The notes under the pieces were generated by a model. The model did no database searches, was not told the origin of the DNA, and saw only the letters and a list, made by a program, of their open reading frames with translations. The translations under genes and the position numbers were made by a program. Below, one piece after another: positions 1 to 9,424 of a stretch of 40,357 bases of DNA. Origin of the DNA: Mycobacterium sp. 1164985.4 (lineage in GTDB: Bacteria > Actinomycetota > Actinomycetes > Mycobacteriales > Mycobacteriaceae); the NCBI RefSeq assembly GCF_001668575.1, contig NZ_LZMD01000018.1, positions 1 to 40,357 on the forward strand, in the 5' to 3' direction. Numbering within the stretch: position 1 is the first letter of the stretch; each line of letters opens with the position of its first letter.

Positions 1-720
<720 letters not shown>

Positions 721-942
721 GGAGCTCGGCGCGGTTGGGCACGGCGGGCCAATCGGTTTGGGGTCGACTGGCTTGGGACTGAACCGTATCGGCTCGTTTT
801 GGCCGCGTCATCTTTTGCCGATTACGGCGTTTTCGGCTTCGGCAAATCTTAAAAATCCTCTAAATGCCCAGCAGTTTCGGGCGTTTCCGCAGGACTAGCG
901 AGGGCTCCACCGCGTCGTAGCCAGGTTGTGATCATTCCGTTA

Positions 943-958
943 TGTGACGGAAATCACC
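943..958 (-). promoter_or_regulatory. CRP-like binding site upstream of rpfA
   Basis: TGTGACGGAAATCACC matches the CRP half-sites TGTGA-N6-TCACA with one mismatch. It lies just past the moaD2 stop codon and about 220 bases upstream of the riboswitch. From established knowledge, the M. tuberculosis CRP homologue Rv3676 controls rpfA, which supports the call. The promoter itself was not identified. Confidence 0.6.
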
Positions 959-959
959 G

Positions 960-1226
960 TTATCCGCCGGCGAAGGGGGGAAGAACATCGATCGTTTGAG
1001 CGTCGCGCAACGCGACCGACTCATCGCGCACTGCGACGCCGTCGCACAGAAAACTGCAGCGTTTCAAGACTTTCGCGAAATTCTCGTCGCGTTCGGCGAG
1101 TCCCGCGACAAGCGCGGCGAGCGTCGTTCCGGGCCGAAGCCGAATCGTCTCCTCATCGTTACCGGCGGCGGCCCGTGCGGCCGCGAAATAACGGACATTC
1201 ACCGCGAGTGTCGTTGCCGTCGTCAT
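960..1226 (-). CDS. moaD2: MoaD-type molybdopterin synthase small subunit
   Basis: Ubiquitin-fold sulfur carrier of molybdopterin synthase, which donates sulfur to precursor Z in molybdenum-cofactor synthesis. The 88-residue protein has the usual MoaD length, a central FLCDGVAV strand and the diagnostic C-terminal Gly-Gly (PPFAGG), which is activated as a thiocarboxylate. The start is ATG 1224-1226. It sits 13 bases downstream of moaA in the same direction, so the two are probably one transcript with the YccF gene. The paired large subunit MoaE is not in the window. The family call is confident. The symbol moaD2 rests on synteny with Rv0868c. Confidence 0.9.
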   Translation of the reverse strand: MTTATTLAVNVRYFAAARAAAGNDEETIRLRPGTTLAALVAGLAERDENFAKVLKRCSFLCDGVAVRDESVALRDAQTIDVLPPFAGG

Positions 1227-1239
1227 AGCTTCTTTCGAC

Positions 1240-2289
1240 TCATCCGCCGATCGCGCTCATCGGGCGGTCGGGTTGTACGAAGTCCGGATCGTTGATGCCG
1301 TGGCCTGCCGCCTTGGCCCACATCGCCGCGCGCCATGCGGCCTCGACGGCGGCGTCGTCGGCGCCGCCGCGCATCAGACGACGCAGGTCGGTCTCCTGCC
1401 GGGCGAACAGACAGTTGCGGACCTGACCGTCGGCGGTCAGCCGGGTGCGGTCGCAAGCGGAGCAGAACGCGTGCGAGACCGAGGCGATGATGCCGACCTT
1501 GCCCATGCCGCCATCGACCCGCCACAACTCGGCAGGCGCCGACCCGCGCGGCACGGTATCGGGGGTGAGCTCGAAGTGCTGCTGAAGCGCGGCCAGCACG
1601 TCATCCGCCGCGATCGCCTTGCCTCGCTGCCACTCGTGGCCGGCGTCCAACGGCATCTGCTCGATGATGCGCAGCTGATAGCCGTGGTCGAGGCAGTACC
1701 GCAGCAGGTCCACCGCATCGTCGAGCCCGGTGACTGGGTCGAGGACGGCGTTGACCTTCACCGGATCGAGCCCCGCAGCCTTGGCCGCCCGCAGTCCGGC
1801 CAGCACATCGGCGAGTCTGTCCCTGCGGGTGATCGCGGCGAACCGCGCGGAGTCGACGGTGTCCAGCGACACGTTGATGCGGTCCAGTCCGGCGCGCTTG
1901 AGCCGCTCGGCCCGTCTGTCGAGTCCGATGCCGTTGGTGGTCAGCGTGATCTCCGGGCGCGGTCGCAGCGCGGCCGTCGCGGCGACGACGTCCTCGAGGT
2001 GCCGGGCGACCAGCGGCTCGCCCCCGGTGAAGCGCACGCTGCGGATGCCCAGCCTCTCGACGCCGATGCGCAGCAGCCGGGTCAGCTCATCGGGCCGCAG
2101 CAGCTGTTCCGACGGCAGCCAGTCCAGCCCCTCGGCGGGCATGCAGTAGGTGCAGCGCAGGTTGCAGCGGTCGGTCAGCGACACCCGCAGATCGGTGGCG
2201 ACCCGGCCGAACGTGTCGATCAGCGGCCCGTCGGCGGGGGCGGGCAAGGGCGGGGCGGCCGAGGGCACGCCGAGGTCGGTGACGGTCAT
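1240..2289 (-). CDS. moaA: GTP 3',8-cyclase MoaA (radical SAM)
   Basis: Radical SAM enzyme that rearranges GTP to the first intermediate of molybdenum-cofactor synthesis. The 349-residue protein has the N-terminal cluster motif CNLRCTYC (Cys42, 46, 49). The C-terminal cluster cysteines are in CSACDRTRL and NCLF, and the C-terminal Gly-Gly (SAIGG) is the one needed for catalysis in MoaA. The start is ATG 2287-2289 (MTVTDLGV). Reading upstream in frame would only add the shadow of the next gene. The start overlaps the stop of the YccF gene by 4 bases (ATGA), implying translational coupling. It matches moaA2 (Rv0869c) in position. Confidence 0.95.
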   Translation of the reverse strand: MTVTDLGVPSAAPPLPAPADGPLIDTFGRVATDLRVSLTDRCNLRCTYCMPAEGLDWLPSEQLLRPDELTRLLRIGVERLGIRSVRFTGGEPLVARHLEDVVAATAALRPRPEITLTTNGIGLDRRAERLKRAGLDRINVSLDTVDSARFAAITRRDRLADVLAGLRAAKAAGLDPVKVNAVLDPVTGLDDAVDLLRYCLDHGYQLRIIEQMPLDAGHEWQRGKAIAADDVLAALQQHFELTPDTVPRGSAPAELWRVDGGMGKVGIIASVSHAFCSACDRTRLTADGQVRNCLFARQETDLRRLMRGGADDAAVEAAWRAAMWAKAAGHGINDPDFVQPDRPMSAIGG

Positions 2290-2702
2290 GCGGCGGCTCG
2301 CCAGGGGTCGGCGGCGGGCTGGCCCAGGCTGTCGACCGGGACGATGTCCTTGCCGAGCGGCATCAGCGATACCGGGATGAGCTTGAGGTTGGCCAGCGCG
2401 AGCGGGATGCCGACGATCGTGATCGCCATCGCCACGGCGGTGAGAACATGGCCGATCGCCAGCCAGACGCCGAACAAGATGACCCAGATGACGTTGCCGA
2501 TCAGCGCGCCGGGCCGGGGTCCCGGTTTGTCGACGATCGTGCGGCCGAACGGCCACAACGCGTACACCGCGATGCGTAGGGCGGCGAACCCGAAGGGGAT
2601 GGTGATGATCAGCACGAAGCAGATCAGCGCCGCCACCAGGTAGCCCAGCGCCAGCCACAGGCCGCCGAAGATCAACCAGATGATGTTGAGTATCAATCGC
2701 AT
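2286..2702 (-). CDS. YccF-family inner membrane protein
   Basis: 138-residue membrane protein with two repeats of the YccF pattern. Each has an IWLIFGG or IWVILFG segment, a following hydrophobic helix ending in I.IPFG or IVGIPLA, and a short PFGR or PLGK turn, at about residues 1-60 and 65-125. Function is unknown in the family. It is the first gene of the leftward moa operon and overlaps moaA by ATGA, matching Rv0870c. It starts at ATG 2700-2702 with GGAGGAGAAGAAGC upstream, a strong ribosome-binding site. No role in cofactor synthesis can be read from the sequence. Confidence 0.88.
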   Translation of the reverse strand: MRLILNIIWLIFGGLWLALGYLVAALICFVLIITIPFGFAALRIAVYALWPFGRTIVDKPGPRPGALIGNVIWVILFGVWLAIGHVLTAVAMAITIVGIPLALANLKLIPVSLMPLGKDIVPVDSLGQPAADPWRAAA

Positions 2703-2863
2703 ATGGGCGCTTCTTCTCCTCCAGCGGTGGCCTTCAGCCTACCGATAAGGGGGTGCTGGCGAGGTCGAGGTCAGAGTAGGATCGAGCAACACGCGTCCCG
2801 GCGCAATCGGGGCGCTTTCCTTATGTTCGCTATGTAGGTACACAAGACGAGCGGGTGAGACCA

Positions 2864-3274
2864 GTGCCGACCGGCAAGGTTAAGTGGTACGACGCCGAAA
2901 AGGGCTTCGGGTTTTTGTCGCAGGAGGACGGCGAGGACGTCTACGTCCGATCGTCGGCGCTGCCATCCGGTGTCGAGACCCTCAAGGCGGGTCAGCGCGT
3001 CGAGTTCGGCATCGCCGCGGGCAGGCGCGGTCCCCAGGCATTGACGTTGAAGGTCATCGATCCGCCGCCGAGCCTCACGCGGACGCGTCGCGAGGCGGCC
3101 GCCGCCGAGCGCAAGCACTCGCCCGACGAGCTGCACGGGATGATCGAGGACATGATCACTCTGCTGGAGAGCACCGTGCAGCCGGAGCTGCGTAAGGGTC
3201 GCTATCCCGACCGCAAGGTCGCGCGTCGAGTTTCCGAAGTGGTGCGAGCGGTCGCCCGCGAGCTCGAGCACTGA
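2864..3274 (+). CDS. cspB: Cold-shock domain protein CspB with C-terminal extension
   Basis: Single-stranded nucleic-acid-binding cold-shock protein. It begins GTG 2864 ([10 protein letters not shown]), the usual start of the family; an in-frame GTG at 2855 would add only three residues. The RNA-binding motifs KGFGF and DVYVRSS lie in the first 35 residues of the cold-shock barrel (about 1-67). The protein is 136 residues, twice the length of a simple Csp. A charged helical C-terminal part (about 70-136) contains [18 protein letters not shown] and is characteristic of mycobacterial Rv0871-type CspB. It is divergent from the moa operon and stands alone. Confidence 0.92.
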   Translation: MPTGKVKWYDAEKGFGFLSQEDGEDVYVRSSALPSGVETLKAGQRVEFGIAAGRRGPQALTLKVIDPPPSLTRTRREAAAAERKHSPDELHGMIEDMITLLESTVQPELRKGRYPDRKVARRVSEVVRAVARELEH

Positions 3275-3361
3275 GGGAGTCGGCTCGAAACTGAGCTTGT
3301 GCACGGAATCCCGGCGCTCGAACGCGCATAAGTTCAGATTCGGCGGGGAAGAATCGACGTC

Positions 3362-4378
3362 ATGGCATATGTCGCCGACAAGTCCGACTCGGGTGGCGAG
3401 TTCAACCGCGACACCAAGTACATCGGCACTCGTATCACGGCCGATGGCCGCGACGGCTATCCCGTCGAACCCGGCCGCTACCGGCTCGTCGTCGCGCGGG
3501 CCTGCCCGTGGGCCAACCGCACGATCATCGTTCGACGGCTGCTGGGCCTCGAGGACGTGCTGTCGATCGGCTTCTGCGGCCCCACCCACGACGAGGACAG
3601 CTGGACGTTCGACCTCGATCCGGGCGGCGTCGACCCGGTACTGAAAATCCCGCGGCTCAAGGACGCCTACCTCAAACGTTTCCCCGATTACGACAAGGGC
3701 ATCACGGTCCCGGCGATCGTCGACGTGCCGACCGGTGAGGTCGTCACCAACGACTTCCCCCAGATCACCCTCGACTTGTCCACCGAGTGGACGCAGTACC
3801 ACCGCGACGGCGCGCCGAACCTCTACCCGGAGCCACTGCGCGGCGAGATCGACGAGGTGGCGCAACGCATCTACACCGAGATCAACAACGGTGTGTACCG
3901 GTGCGGGTTCGCTGGATCGCAGCAGGCCTACGAGAAGGCCTACGACAGGCTGTTCACCGCGCTGGACTGGCTCGAAGGCCGGCTCACGAATCAGCGATAC
4001 CTGGTGGGCGACACCATCACCGAGGCCGACGTCCGGTTGTTCACCACGCTGGCGCGCTTCGACCCCGTCTATCACGGGCACTTCAAGTGCAATCGCCAGA
4101 AACTCGCGGAGCTACCCGCGCTGTGGGCCTACGCCCGCGACCTGTTCCAGACGCCGGGCTTCGGCGACACCATCGACTTCGTCCAGATCAAGCAGCACTA
4201 CTACATCGTGCACACCGACATCAACCCGACGCAGGTCGTTCCGAAGGGGCCCGACCTGTCCAACTGGTTGGCGCCGCACGGCCGGGAAGCCCTGGGCGGC
4301 AGACCGTTCGGCGACGGAACCCCGCCGGGCCCGCCGCGCGACGGCGAACGCGTACCGGACGGACACGGAGCGAACTGA
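3362..4378 (+). CDS. Glutathionyl-hydroquinone reductase-type (xi-class GST) protein
   Basis: 338-residue omega/xi-class glutathione transferase of the YqjG/ECM4/PcpF group, which reduces thiol-conjugated hydroquinones. The N-terminal thioredoxin-like domain holds the catalytic Cys48 in ACPWANRT. The helical C-terminal domain carries the usual TEADVRLFTTLARFDPVYHGHFKCN signature near residues 220-245. It starts at ATG 3362. Mycobacteria make mycothiol rather than glutathione, so the natural thiol partner is uncertain. It is a single gene on the plus strand, convergent with the DUF2771 gene 4 bases further on. No counterpart at this place in the M. tuberculosis order comes to mind. Confidence 0.88.
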   Translation: MAYVADKSDSGGEFNRDTKYIGTRITADGRDGYPVEPGRYRLVVARACPWANRTIIVRRLLGLEDVLSIGFCGPTHDEDSWTFDLDPGGVDPVLKIPRLKDAYLKRFPDYDKGITVPAIVDVPTGEVVTNDFPQITLDLSTEWTQYHRDGAPNLYPEPLRGEIDEVAQRIYTEINNGVYRCGFAGSQQAYEKAYDRLFTALDWLEGRLTNQRYLVGDTITEADVRLFTTLARFDPVYHGHFKCNRQKLAELPALWAYARDLFQTPGFGDTIDFVQIKQHYYIVHTDINPTQVVPKGPDLSNWLAPHGREALGGRPFGDGTPPGPPRDGERVPDGHGAN

Positions 4379-4382
4379 CCGG

Positions 4383-4862
4383 TCAGGACCACACCGTGCG
4401 CACCGACCACTCGGCGTGCGGCGCAGGGACCTCTTCATCGTCGATGCGGACCAGCGTGGGCAGCCAGATGACGAACCCGGTGAGCTTGCCGCGGCGCGGG
4501 TCGACGGTTGGGATCGTCACCGCCAACCGGGTGTTGGGCCGAAACTCCTCGATCATGTCGGAGTCCTCGTACTGGCGCAGCAGCACCCACGGCGCCCGAC
4601 CAATCGCCGGCGGCACCGACACCTGCACCGAGTGACGTTCGTTGACCGGCAGCTCGCCCTGATCCTCGAACACCTCGCACTTGGTGGGGTTCTTCACGTC
4701 GCAGTACCGGTAGGGGCCGACACGCACGAGGTGGCCACTCGAATATGCGCTGATCTCAGGGTATTTCGCGGTGGGGTGGTCGCCGAGCCGCCAGATGAGC
4801 ACACCGGTGCCCACGGACGCGAGGATCACCACCGCGACCAGCGCGGCGATCGTGCGCTTCAC
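4383..4862 (-). CDS. DUF2771-like membrane-anchored exported protein
   Basis: 159-residue protein with one N-terminal membrane segment (about residues 5-25, IAALVAVVILASVGTGVLIW) and an extracytoplasmic beta-rich domain. That domain has two cysteines in a CDVKNPTKC pair, probably a disulfide, and an RTVWS end. It resembles Rv0875c. The DUF2771 family name is from memory and the function is unknown. The start is GTG 4860-4862, overlapping the stop of the upstream MFS gene by 4 bases (GTGA), so the two are co-expressed. It is convergent with the quinone-reductase-type gene. Confidence 0.78.
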   Translation of the reverse strand: MKRTIAALVAVVILASVGTGVLIWRLGDHPTAKYPEISAYSSGHLVRVGPYRYCDVKNPTKCEVFEDQGELPVNERHSVQVSVPPAIGRAPWVLLRQYEDSDMIEEFRPNTRLAVTIPTVDPRRGKLTGFVIWLPTLVRIDDEEVPAPHAEWSVRTVWS

Positions 4863-6553
4863 TCGTGCGCCACCGCCGCGGCGTCGGAACGTACGCCCTC
4901 TTGTTCGGCCAGCACGGGTCGGTTGCCGCCGAGGCCGGGAATCAGCGAGTCACCGCGGTAGCTCACGACGGTTTGCGCGAGGCCGAGGATCAGCACCGAG
5001 GTGATCGCCGTGAAGCCGACCCACAGTTCGGTGTAGACCAGCACGCCGACCGCGCCGCCCGCAACCCAGGCCAGCTGCAACACCGACTCCGAACGGCCGA
5101 ACGCCGACGCCCGCGACTCCTCGGGCAGGTCGTCCTGCAGCGACGCGTCCAGCGAGGCCTTACCGATCGCACTGGCCCCCGAGGTCAACAGCGTCGCGAT
5201 CGCCGCCACGAGAAGGTTGCCGGTCAGTGCGGCGGCCAGCGCGACGAGAGTGACGACGACCGTGCACCGCACGACCACCTTCGCCGGATAACCGAGCTTG
5301 AGTCGCGCGCTGGTGAAGTTGCCTGCGAAATTGCCGATGGCCGCCGCCGCGCCGATCACCCCGAGGATGCGCAACTGCTCCCACCCGCTGGCGTCGTGCG
5401 ACTTGGCGACGAACGCCGGATAGAGGAACAGGAAGCCGACCATCACCTTGATGGTGCAGTTGCCCCACAGCGCCGCGATGGTGTTGCGCCCCAACGGTTG
5501 GCGTGCCGACTTCGGGGGCGACGTCGGTTCGGCGCCGCGCCGCAGTTCGCCCGTACGCCCGTGATAGCTCAGCGTCGCCGGCACCTCGCCCTCGGTGACC
5601 TCTACCCATCTCGGGATCCGCATCGACAGCGCGGCACCGGCCACCGACACCGCGACGATCACGTAGAGCGCGCCCGGCATCTCGAACAGCTTGAACAGGT
5701 ACTCCGCGCCGGCGGCGACCGCGCCGCCGACCATCGTGCCGCCGAGCAAGCCGAACGTGGTCAGCCGCGAGTTCACGCGGACCAGGTCAATGGTCGGCGG
5801 CAGAACACGCGGGGTCACCGCGCTGCGCAGCACGCTGAATGACTTGGACAGCACCATCATTCCGAGTGCGCACGGGTAGAGCACCCACGACGGGAAGCTT
5901 CCGGTGGCGCCGTCGTAGTTGGCGATCAACACCACCGCCAGCGCCGTGCGCAATGCGAACGACGTTGCCAGCGCGACCCGGCGGCCGTGCTGCAGGCGGT
6001 CGAGCGCGGGGCCGATCAGCGGTGCGATGACGGCGAACGGCGCGATGGTGATCAACAGGTACAGCGCGACCTTGCCCTTGCTCTCACCGGAGGCCGCCGC
6101 GAAGAACAGGGTGTTGGCCAGCGCGACCGCCATCGCGGCGTCGACGGCGAAGTTCGCGACCACGGGCCACGTCAGCGCCGTCAGACCGGACTTGTCGGCG
6201 CCGTCGGCGGTCGCGGCCCGGTGCACCAGGCCGTACATCTTGGAGCCCATCTCGCGGCTGCGTTGCGCGGCCACCCTTGTGACGGTGATCTTTTCGCCCG
6301 CGGCGCTGCCCATCCGGTGCGGAGGGGGTGTGGCGCCGAATTCGCGGGTGGGCTCGTCGAGCGGCGGCAGCCAGCGGTTGGCGCTGGGGGTGGGGCCGTT
6401 GCGGCGGGGGCGACGGTAACTCGGGTCGCTCGGATAGTTCGCCATTCCCGGGTGCTCGTCGTCCCATCGGTCGTCGGCGGGCGGGCGCGGCGGGTAGTAG
6501 CGGGGGTCGCGCCGACCCGTGAAGTCTCGGGGGTCACGACGCGGTCCGGTCAC
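4859..6553 (-). CDS. MFS transporter with long basic, Pro-rich N-terminal extension
   Basis: Major facilitator-type membrane protein matching Rv0876c by position and pattern. From GTG 6551-6553 (MTGPRRDPRD) it has 564 residues. About 130 cytoplasmic residues rich in Arg, Pro and Asp come first. About 12 hydrophobic helices follow, beginning with LTWPVVANFAVDAAMAVALAN, with the MFS-like loop PALDRLQHGRRVA between helices 2 and 3. The frame stays open upstream to ATG 6598, but that segment looks like intergenic DNA shared with the divergent gene, so the GTG is preferred. The substrate is unknown. The DUF2771 gene follows with a GTGA overlap. Confidence 0.85.
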   Translation of the reverse strand: MTGPRRDPRDFTGRRDPRYYPPRPPADDRWDDEHPGMANYPSDPSYRRPRRNGPTPSANRWLPPLDEPTREFGATPPPHRMGSAAGEKITVTRVAAQRSREMGSKMYGLVHRAATADGADKSGLTALTWPVVANFAVDAAMAVALANTLFFAAASGESKGKVALYLLITIAPFAVIAPLIGPALDRLQHGRRVALATSFALRTALAVVLIANYDGATGSFPSWVLYPCALGMMVLSKSFSVLRSAVTPRVLPPTIDLVRVNSRLTTFGLLGGTMVGGAVAAGAEYLFKLFEMPGALYVIVAVSVAGAALSMRIPRWVEVTEGEVPATLSYHGRTGELRRGAEPTSPPKSARQPLGRNTIAALWGNCTIKVMVGFLFLYPAFVAKSHDASGWEQLRILGVIGAAAAIGNFAGNFTSARLKLGYPAKVVVRCTVVVTLVALAAALTGNLLVAAIATLLTSGASAIGKASLDASLQDDLPEESRASAFGRSESVLQLAWVAGGAVGVLVYTELWVGFTAITSVLILGLAQTVVSYRGDSLIPGLGGNRPVLAEQEGVRSDAAAVAHE

Positions 6554-6641
6554 GTTGTCGATTCTCCACCATCGAAGCGGTAGCGGGCGTGCAGCCAACC
6601 GGTGTGGCTGCCGGTTAGCCGGTCAGGCAGTATTGGGGGCG

Positions 6642-7403
6642 ATGGACAGCGTGACCGAATCCGCCGAACGGCCGGATCTGGAGGCGGTGCTTCTCGGCGC
6701 CGTCGACGACGCCCGCGCGGCGATCGTCGAGTTCAGCGGCGAGAACACCGTTGGTGAATACCTGGGTGCGAGCTTCGAGGACCCGACCGCGGCCACGCAC
6801 CGCTTCCTTGCGGACCTGCCGGGCTACCGCGGCTGGCAGTGGGCCGTCGTCGTCGCGGCCTGGCCGGGCGCCGAACACGCCACCATCAGCGAGGTGGTGC
6901 TGGTGCCGGGCCCCACGGCGTTGCTGGCGCCGAAGTGGGTGCCGTGGGAAGAACGCGTCCGCCCCGGCGATCTGGGTCCGGGAGACCTTCTCGCGCCGCC
7001 CGCCGACGACCCGCGGCTGGTTCCCGGGTACATGGCGACCGGCGATCCGCAGATCGACGACGTCGCACTCGAGGTCGGTCTGGGTCGACGCCAAGTGCTC
7101 AGTCAGTGGGGTCGCCTGGACGCCGCGCAACGCTGGCACGACGGCGACTACGGACCGGGTTCGGCGATGGCGCGCTCGACGCGGCGGGTGTGCCGCGACT
7201 GCGGCTTCTACCTCCCGCTGTCTGGAGCTCTCGGGACGATGTTCGGCGTCTGCGCCAACGAGTTCTCCGCCGACGGTCACGTCGTCGACGCCGAATACGG
7301 TTGCGGCGCACACTCCGACACCCCGCAGCCCGCCGGCGGCGGATCCCCGTTGTACGACCCGTACGACGACGGCGTGCTCGATCTGACCGAGCCCGCCGAT
7401 TAA
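6642..7403 (+). CDS. DUF3027 protein with cysteine cluster
   Basis: 253-residue soluble protein of the actinobacterial DUF3027 family (Rv0877 position). The N-terminal half contains a GWQWAVVVAAWPG strand, and the motif ALLAPKWVPWEERVRPGDLGPGD is the most recognisable part. The C-terminal half has four cysteines in CRDCGFY, VCANE and GCGAH, arranged like a zinc-binding ribbon. The start is ATG 6642. The frame is open upstream to 6519 but would overlap the divergent MFS gene. No biochemical role is known to me. The gene ends with a 4-base tail-to-tail overlap with the SRPBCC gene. Confidence 0.85.
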   Translation: MDSVTESAERPDLEAVLLGAVDDARAAIVEFSGENTVGEYLGASFEDPTAATHRFLADLPGYRGWQWAVVVAAWPGAEHATISEVVLVPGPTALLAPKWVPWEERVRPGDLGPGDLLAPPADDPRLVPGYMATGDPQIDDVALEVGLGRRQVLSQWGRLDAAQRWHDGDYGPGSAMARSTRRVCRDCGFYLPLSGALGTMFGVCANEFSADGHVVDAEYGCGAHSDTPQPAGGGSPLYDPYDDGVLDLTEPAD

Positions 7404-7852
7404 CTCTCGGCCGCGGCCTTGATCCTCGCGAGCGACTCGTTCATGCCCTCGACGAGTTCGCGTTCGAAGCTGGGCACCCCACCCATGAACGCATTGACCG
7501 ACATGTTGGAGAAGGCCTTCACGCCGTTCTCCGCGTGACGGGTCTCCACCAGTCGGGTGCCGGTCTCGGTGGGTTCGAGTTCGTAGCTCCACACCGTGCC
7601 GTTCTCGTTGACCCGAAACGCGAGCTTCTTTTCCGGGACCAGCTCCGTGATCTGGCTCGTGGTGGGCCAGAACAGGAACTTGCGCCGGTTGAGGTTGATC
7701 GTCTTCGCCCCCGGCCGCAGCGGGCCGAACGTCTTCATGAGCCGACACTGCGGGCTCCATCGCGGCATGTTCTTGAGGTCGGAGACCAACTCCCACACCT
7801 TCGACACCGGGGCGTTGATCGTCGTCTCGGCTTGCAACAGCGGCGCTGCCAT
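7400..7852 (-). CDS. SRPBCC (polyketide cyclase/START-like) protein
   Basis: 150-residue protein of the START-like fold. It has the family opening TTINAPVSKVWELVSDLKNMPRWSP, a central beta sheet with VWSYELEPTETGTRLVETRH, and a long C-terminal helix (SFERELVEGMNESLARIKAA) closing a hydrophobic pocket for a small ligand. The ligand is not predictable. The start ATG 7850-7852 is fixed by a perfect AGGAGG five bases upstream. It lies 20 bases downstream of the DUF2530 gene in the same direction, so they probably share a transcript. In M. tuberculosis this position holds a PPE gene, so this is a species-dependent insertion. Confidence 0.88.
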   Translation of the reverse strand: MAAPLLQAETTINAPVSKVWELVSDLKNMPRWSPQCRLMKTFGPLRPGAKTINLNRRKFLFWPTTSQITELVPEKKLAFRVNENGTVWSYELEPTETGTRLVETRHAENGVKAFSNMSVNAFMGGVPSFERELVEGMNESLARIKAAAES

Positions 7853-7872
7853 TGCGTCCTCCTGTCTCTTGT

Positions 7873-8112
7873 TTAAGTGAGTCCGCTCTGCGCCCCGCGC
7901 GATCCGCGACGCACGGCGCGACGTTGCCACAACCAGATGCCCGTGCCAAGGGCGCCGACACCCAGCCCGGCCAGCGTGTACGGCCGCCACTCGTGTAAAC
8001 CGGTCACCGTGAACGCCAGGATCGCAGCGACGACCCACCCGGCCGCGATCGCGACGACGACCGGCCCGGGCTTGAGCAGAACGGCGGGCAGCGGAGGCGG
8101 TTGCGGGGTCAT
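7873..8112 (-). CDS. DUF2530 small membrane protein
   Basis: 79-residue protein starting at ATG 8110-8112 (MTPQPPPLPAVLL). It has two hydrophobic segments (about residues 17-37 and 47-64) and a basic C-terminal tail WQRRAVRRGSRG, so it is probably a two-helix membrane protein with a cytoplasmic tail. It matches the Rv0879c (DUF2530) position next to the SpoU-type methylase, from which it is divergent across 42 bases. Function is unknown. Confidence 0.8.
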   Translation of the reverse strand: MTPQPPPLPAVLLKPGPVVVAIAAGWVVAAILAFTVTGLHEWRPYTLAGLGVGALGTGIWLWQRRAVRRGSRGAQSGLT

Positions 8113-8154
8113 CGCTATGAAAGGTAGCCCACGGCACGGCGGTGGCGGCCGGGC

Positions 8155-9030
8155 GTGACCGTGGCAGCCACCGTGATCGACGTCGCCGATCCGTCCGATC
8201 CGCGTCTCGACGACTTTCGCGACCTCAACAGCGTCGACCGCAGGCCCGACCTGCCCACCGGCAAGGGGTTGGTGATCGCCGAGGGCGTGCTCGTGGTGCA
8301 GCGGATGCTGGCGTCGCGGTTCGTCCCACGCGCGATGATGGGCACCGACCGCCGCATGCAGGAGCTCGCGACTGACCTCGTCGGCGTCTCGGCGCCCTAC
8401 TACCGCGTGCCCGCCGACGTGATGGCCGAGGTGGTGGGCTTTCACCTCAACCGCGGTGTGCTGGCGTCGGCGTCGCGGCCGCGGGAGTTGACGGTCACCG
8501 AGGTGTTGGACGGCGCCCGCACCGTCGCGGTGCTCGAAGGCGTCAACGACCACGAGAACCTCGGCTCGGTTTTTCGCAATGCCGCCGGCCTCGGTGTGGA
8601 CGCGGTGATCTTCGGCACCGGTTGCGCCGATCCGCTGTACCGGCGCGCCGTCCGGGTGTCGATGGGTCACGCGCTGCTCGTGCCGTACGCGTGGGCCAAG
8701 TCGTGGCCGGCCGATCTGGAGTTGTTGCGCGACAACGGCTTTCGACTATTGGCCATGACTCCCGGTCCCACTGCGCGTTCATTGGCCGACGCGATGTCGG
8801 ACGTCATCGACGACAAGGTGGCGATCCTGGTCGGCGCGGAAGGACCGGGCCTGACCGAACGGACGATGCGCGCGGCGGATCTTCGGGTGCGGATCCCGAT
8901 GTCGCGCGGAACCGACTCGCTCAACGTCGCGACCGCTGCCGCGCTGGCATTCTATGAGCGGGTTAGATTGGGCACCGGCGAGCTGGGGCCACACCCGAAG
9001 GGTAGGGGAGAGCGGAGCGAATCGGAGTGA
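8155..9030 (+). CDS. TrmH/SpoU-family RNA 2'-O-methyltransferase
   Basis: 291-residue SPOUT methyltransferase that uses S-adenosylmethionine to methylate ribose in rRNA or tRNA. An N-terminal substrate-binding domain (about 1-115) precedes the trefoil-knot domain. All three SpoU motifs are present: motif 1 NDHENLGSVFRNA, motif 2 ILVGAEGPGL and motif 3 IPMSRGTDSLNVATAAALA. It starts at GTG 8155 and matches Rv0881. The stop overlaps the start of the DUF2537 gene (GTGA). The exact RNA position modified cannot be told from the sequence. Confidence 0.93.
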   Translation: MTVAATVIDVADPSDPRLDDFRDLNSVDRRPDLPTGKGLVIAEGVLVVQRMLASRFVPRAMMGTDRRMQELATDLVGVSAPYYRVPADVMAEVVGFHLNRGVLASASRPRELTVTEVLDGARTVAVLEGVNDHENLGSVFRNAAGLGVDAVIFGTGCADPLYRRAVRVSMGHALLVPYAWAKSWPADLELLRDNGFRLLAMTPGPTARSLADAMSDVIDDKVAILVGAEGPGLTERTMRAADLRVRIPMSRGTDSLNVATAAALAFYERVRLGTGELGPHPKGRGERSESE

Positions 9031-9308
9031 CGGATATGACCGACGACTCGACGCCGTGGACGATGGGGTTGACGGTGGCGGGGTTCGTCGCGGCGGTGAT
9101 TGCGGCGGCGATCGTGGTGCTCAGCCTCGGCCTGCTGCGGTTGCATCCGCTGCTGGCGATCGGCCTCAACTTGGTCGCGGTCGGCGGCCTGGCCCCGACG
9201 GTCTGGGGGTGGCGCAATCGGCCGGTGTGGCGGTGGTTCGTGCTGGGCTCCGGCGTCGGCGTGGCCGCCGCGTGGCTGGTCGTGCTCGCCATTGCGTTGA
9301 GCAGCTGA
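9027..9308 (+). CDS. DUF2537 small membrane protein
   Basis: 93-residue protein with three hydrophobic segments (about residues 14-36, 41-61 and 69-91), matching Rv0882 (DUF2537). The GTG at 9027 overlaps the methyltransferase stop by 4 bases, the coupling pattern used repeatedly in this window. ATG 9036 is an alternative that removes three residues. It ends convergent to sepH with about 116 bases between. Function is unknown. Confidence 0.82.
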   Translation: MTDMTDDSTPWTMGLTVAGFVAAVIAAAIVVLSLGLLRLHPLLAIGLNLVAVGGLAPTVWGWRNRPVWRWFVLGSGVGVAAAWLVVLAIALSS

Positions 9309-9424
9309 TGTAAGGCGAACTCAGCGGTCGCCCAATCCTGCCGAGCAGACGCAAAAGTGCCTCATATCGCGAGATTTCGGGCAGTTTTACGACTGCTCGC
9401 GAGAAGAAGTGCGGGCCGTGAAAC

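Noticed and set aside
1273..2643. Long open frame on the plus strand opposite moaA and the YccF gene
   Set aside because: High-GC shadow frame; low-complexity Arg/Gly/Gln composition and no family motif, while the minus strand encodes clear MoaA.
2771..4081. 436-codon minus-strand frame opposite cspB and the quinone-reductase gene
   Set aside because: Antisense shadow; the plus-strand genes have strong motifs and starts.
6615..7961. 448-codon minus-strand frame opposite DUF3027
   Set aside because: Antisense shadow crossing three real genes; no recognisable domain.
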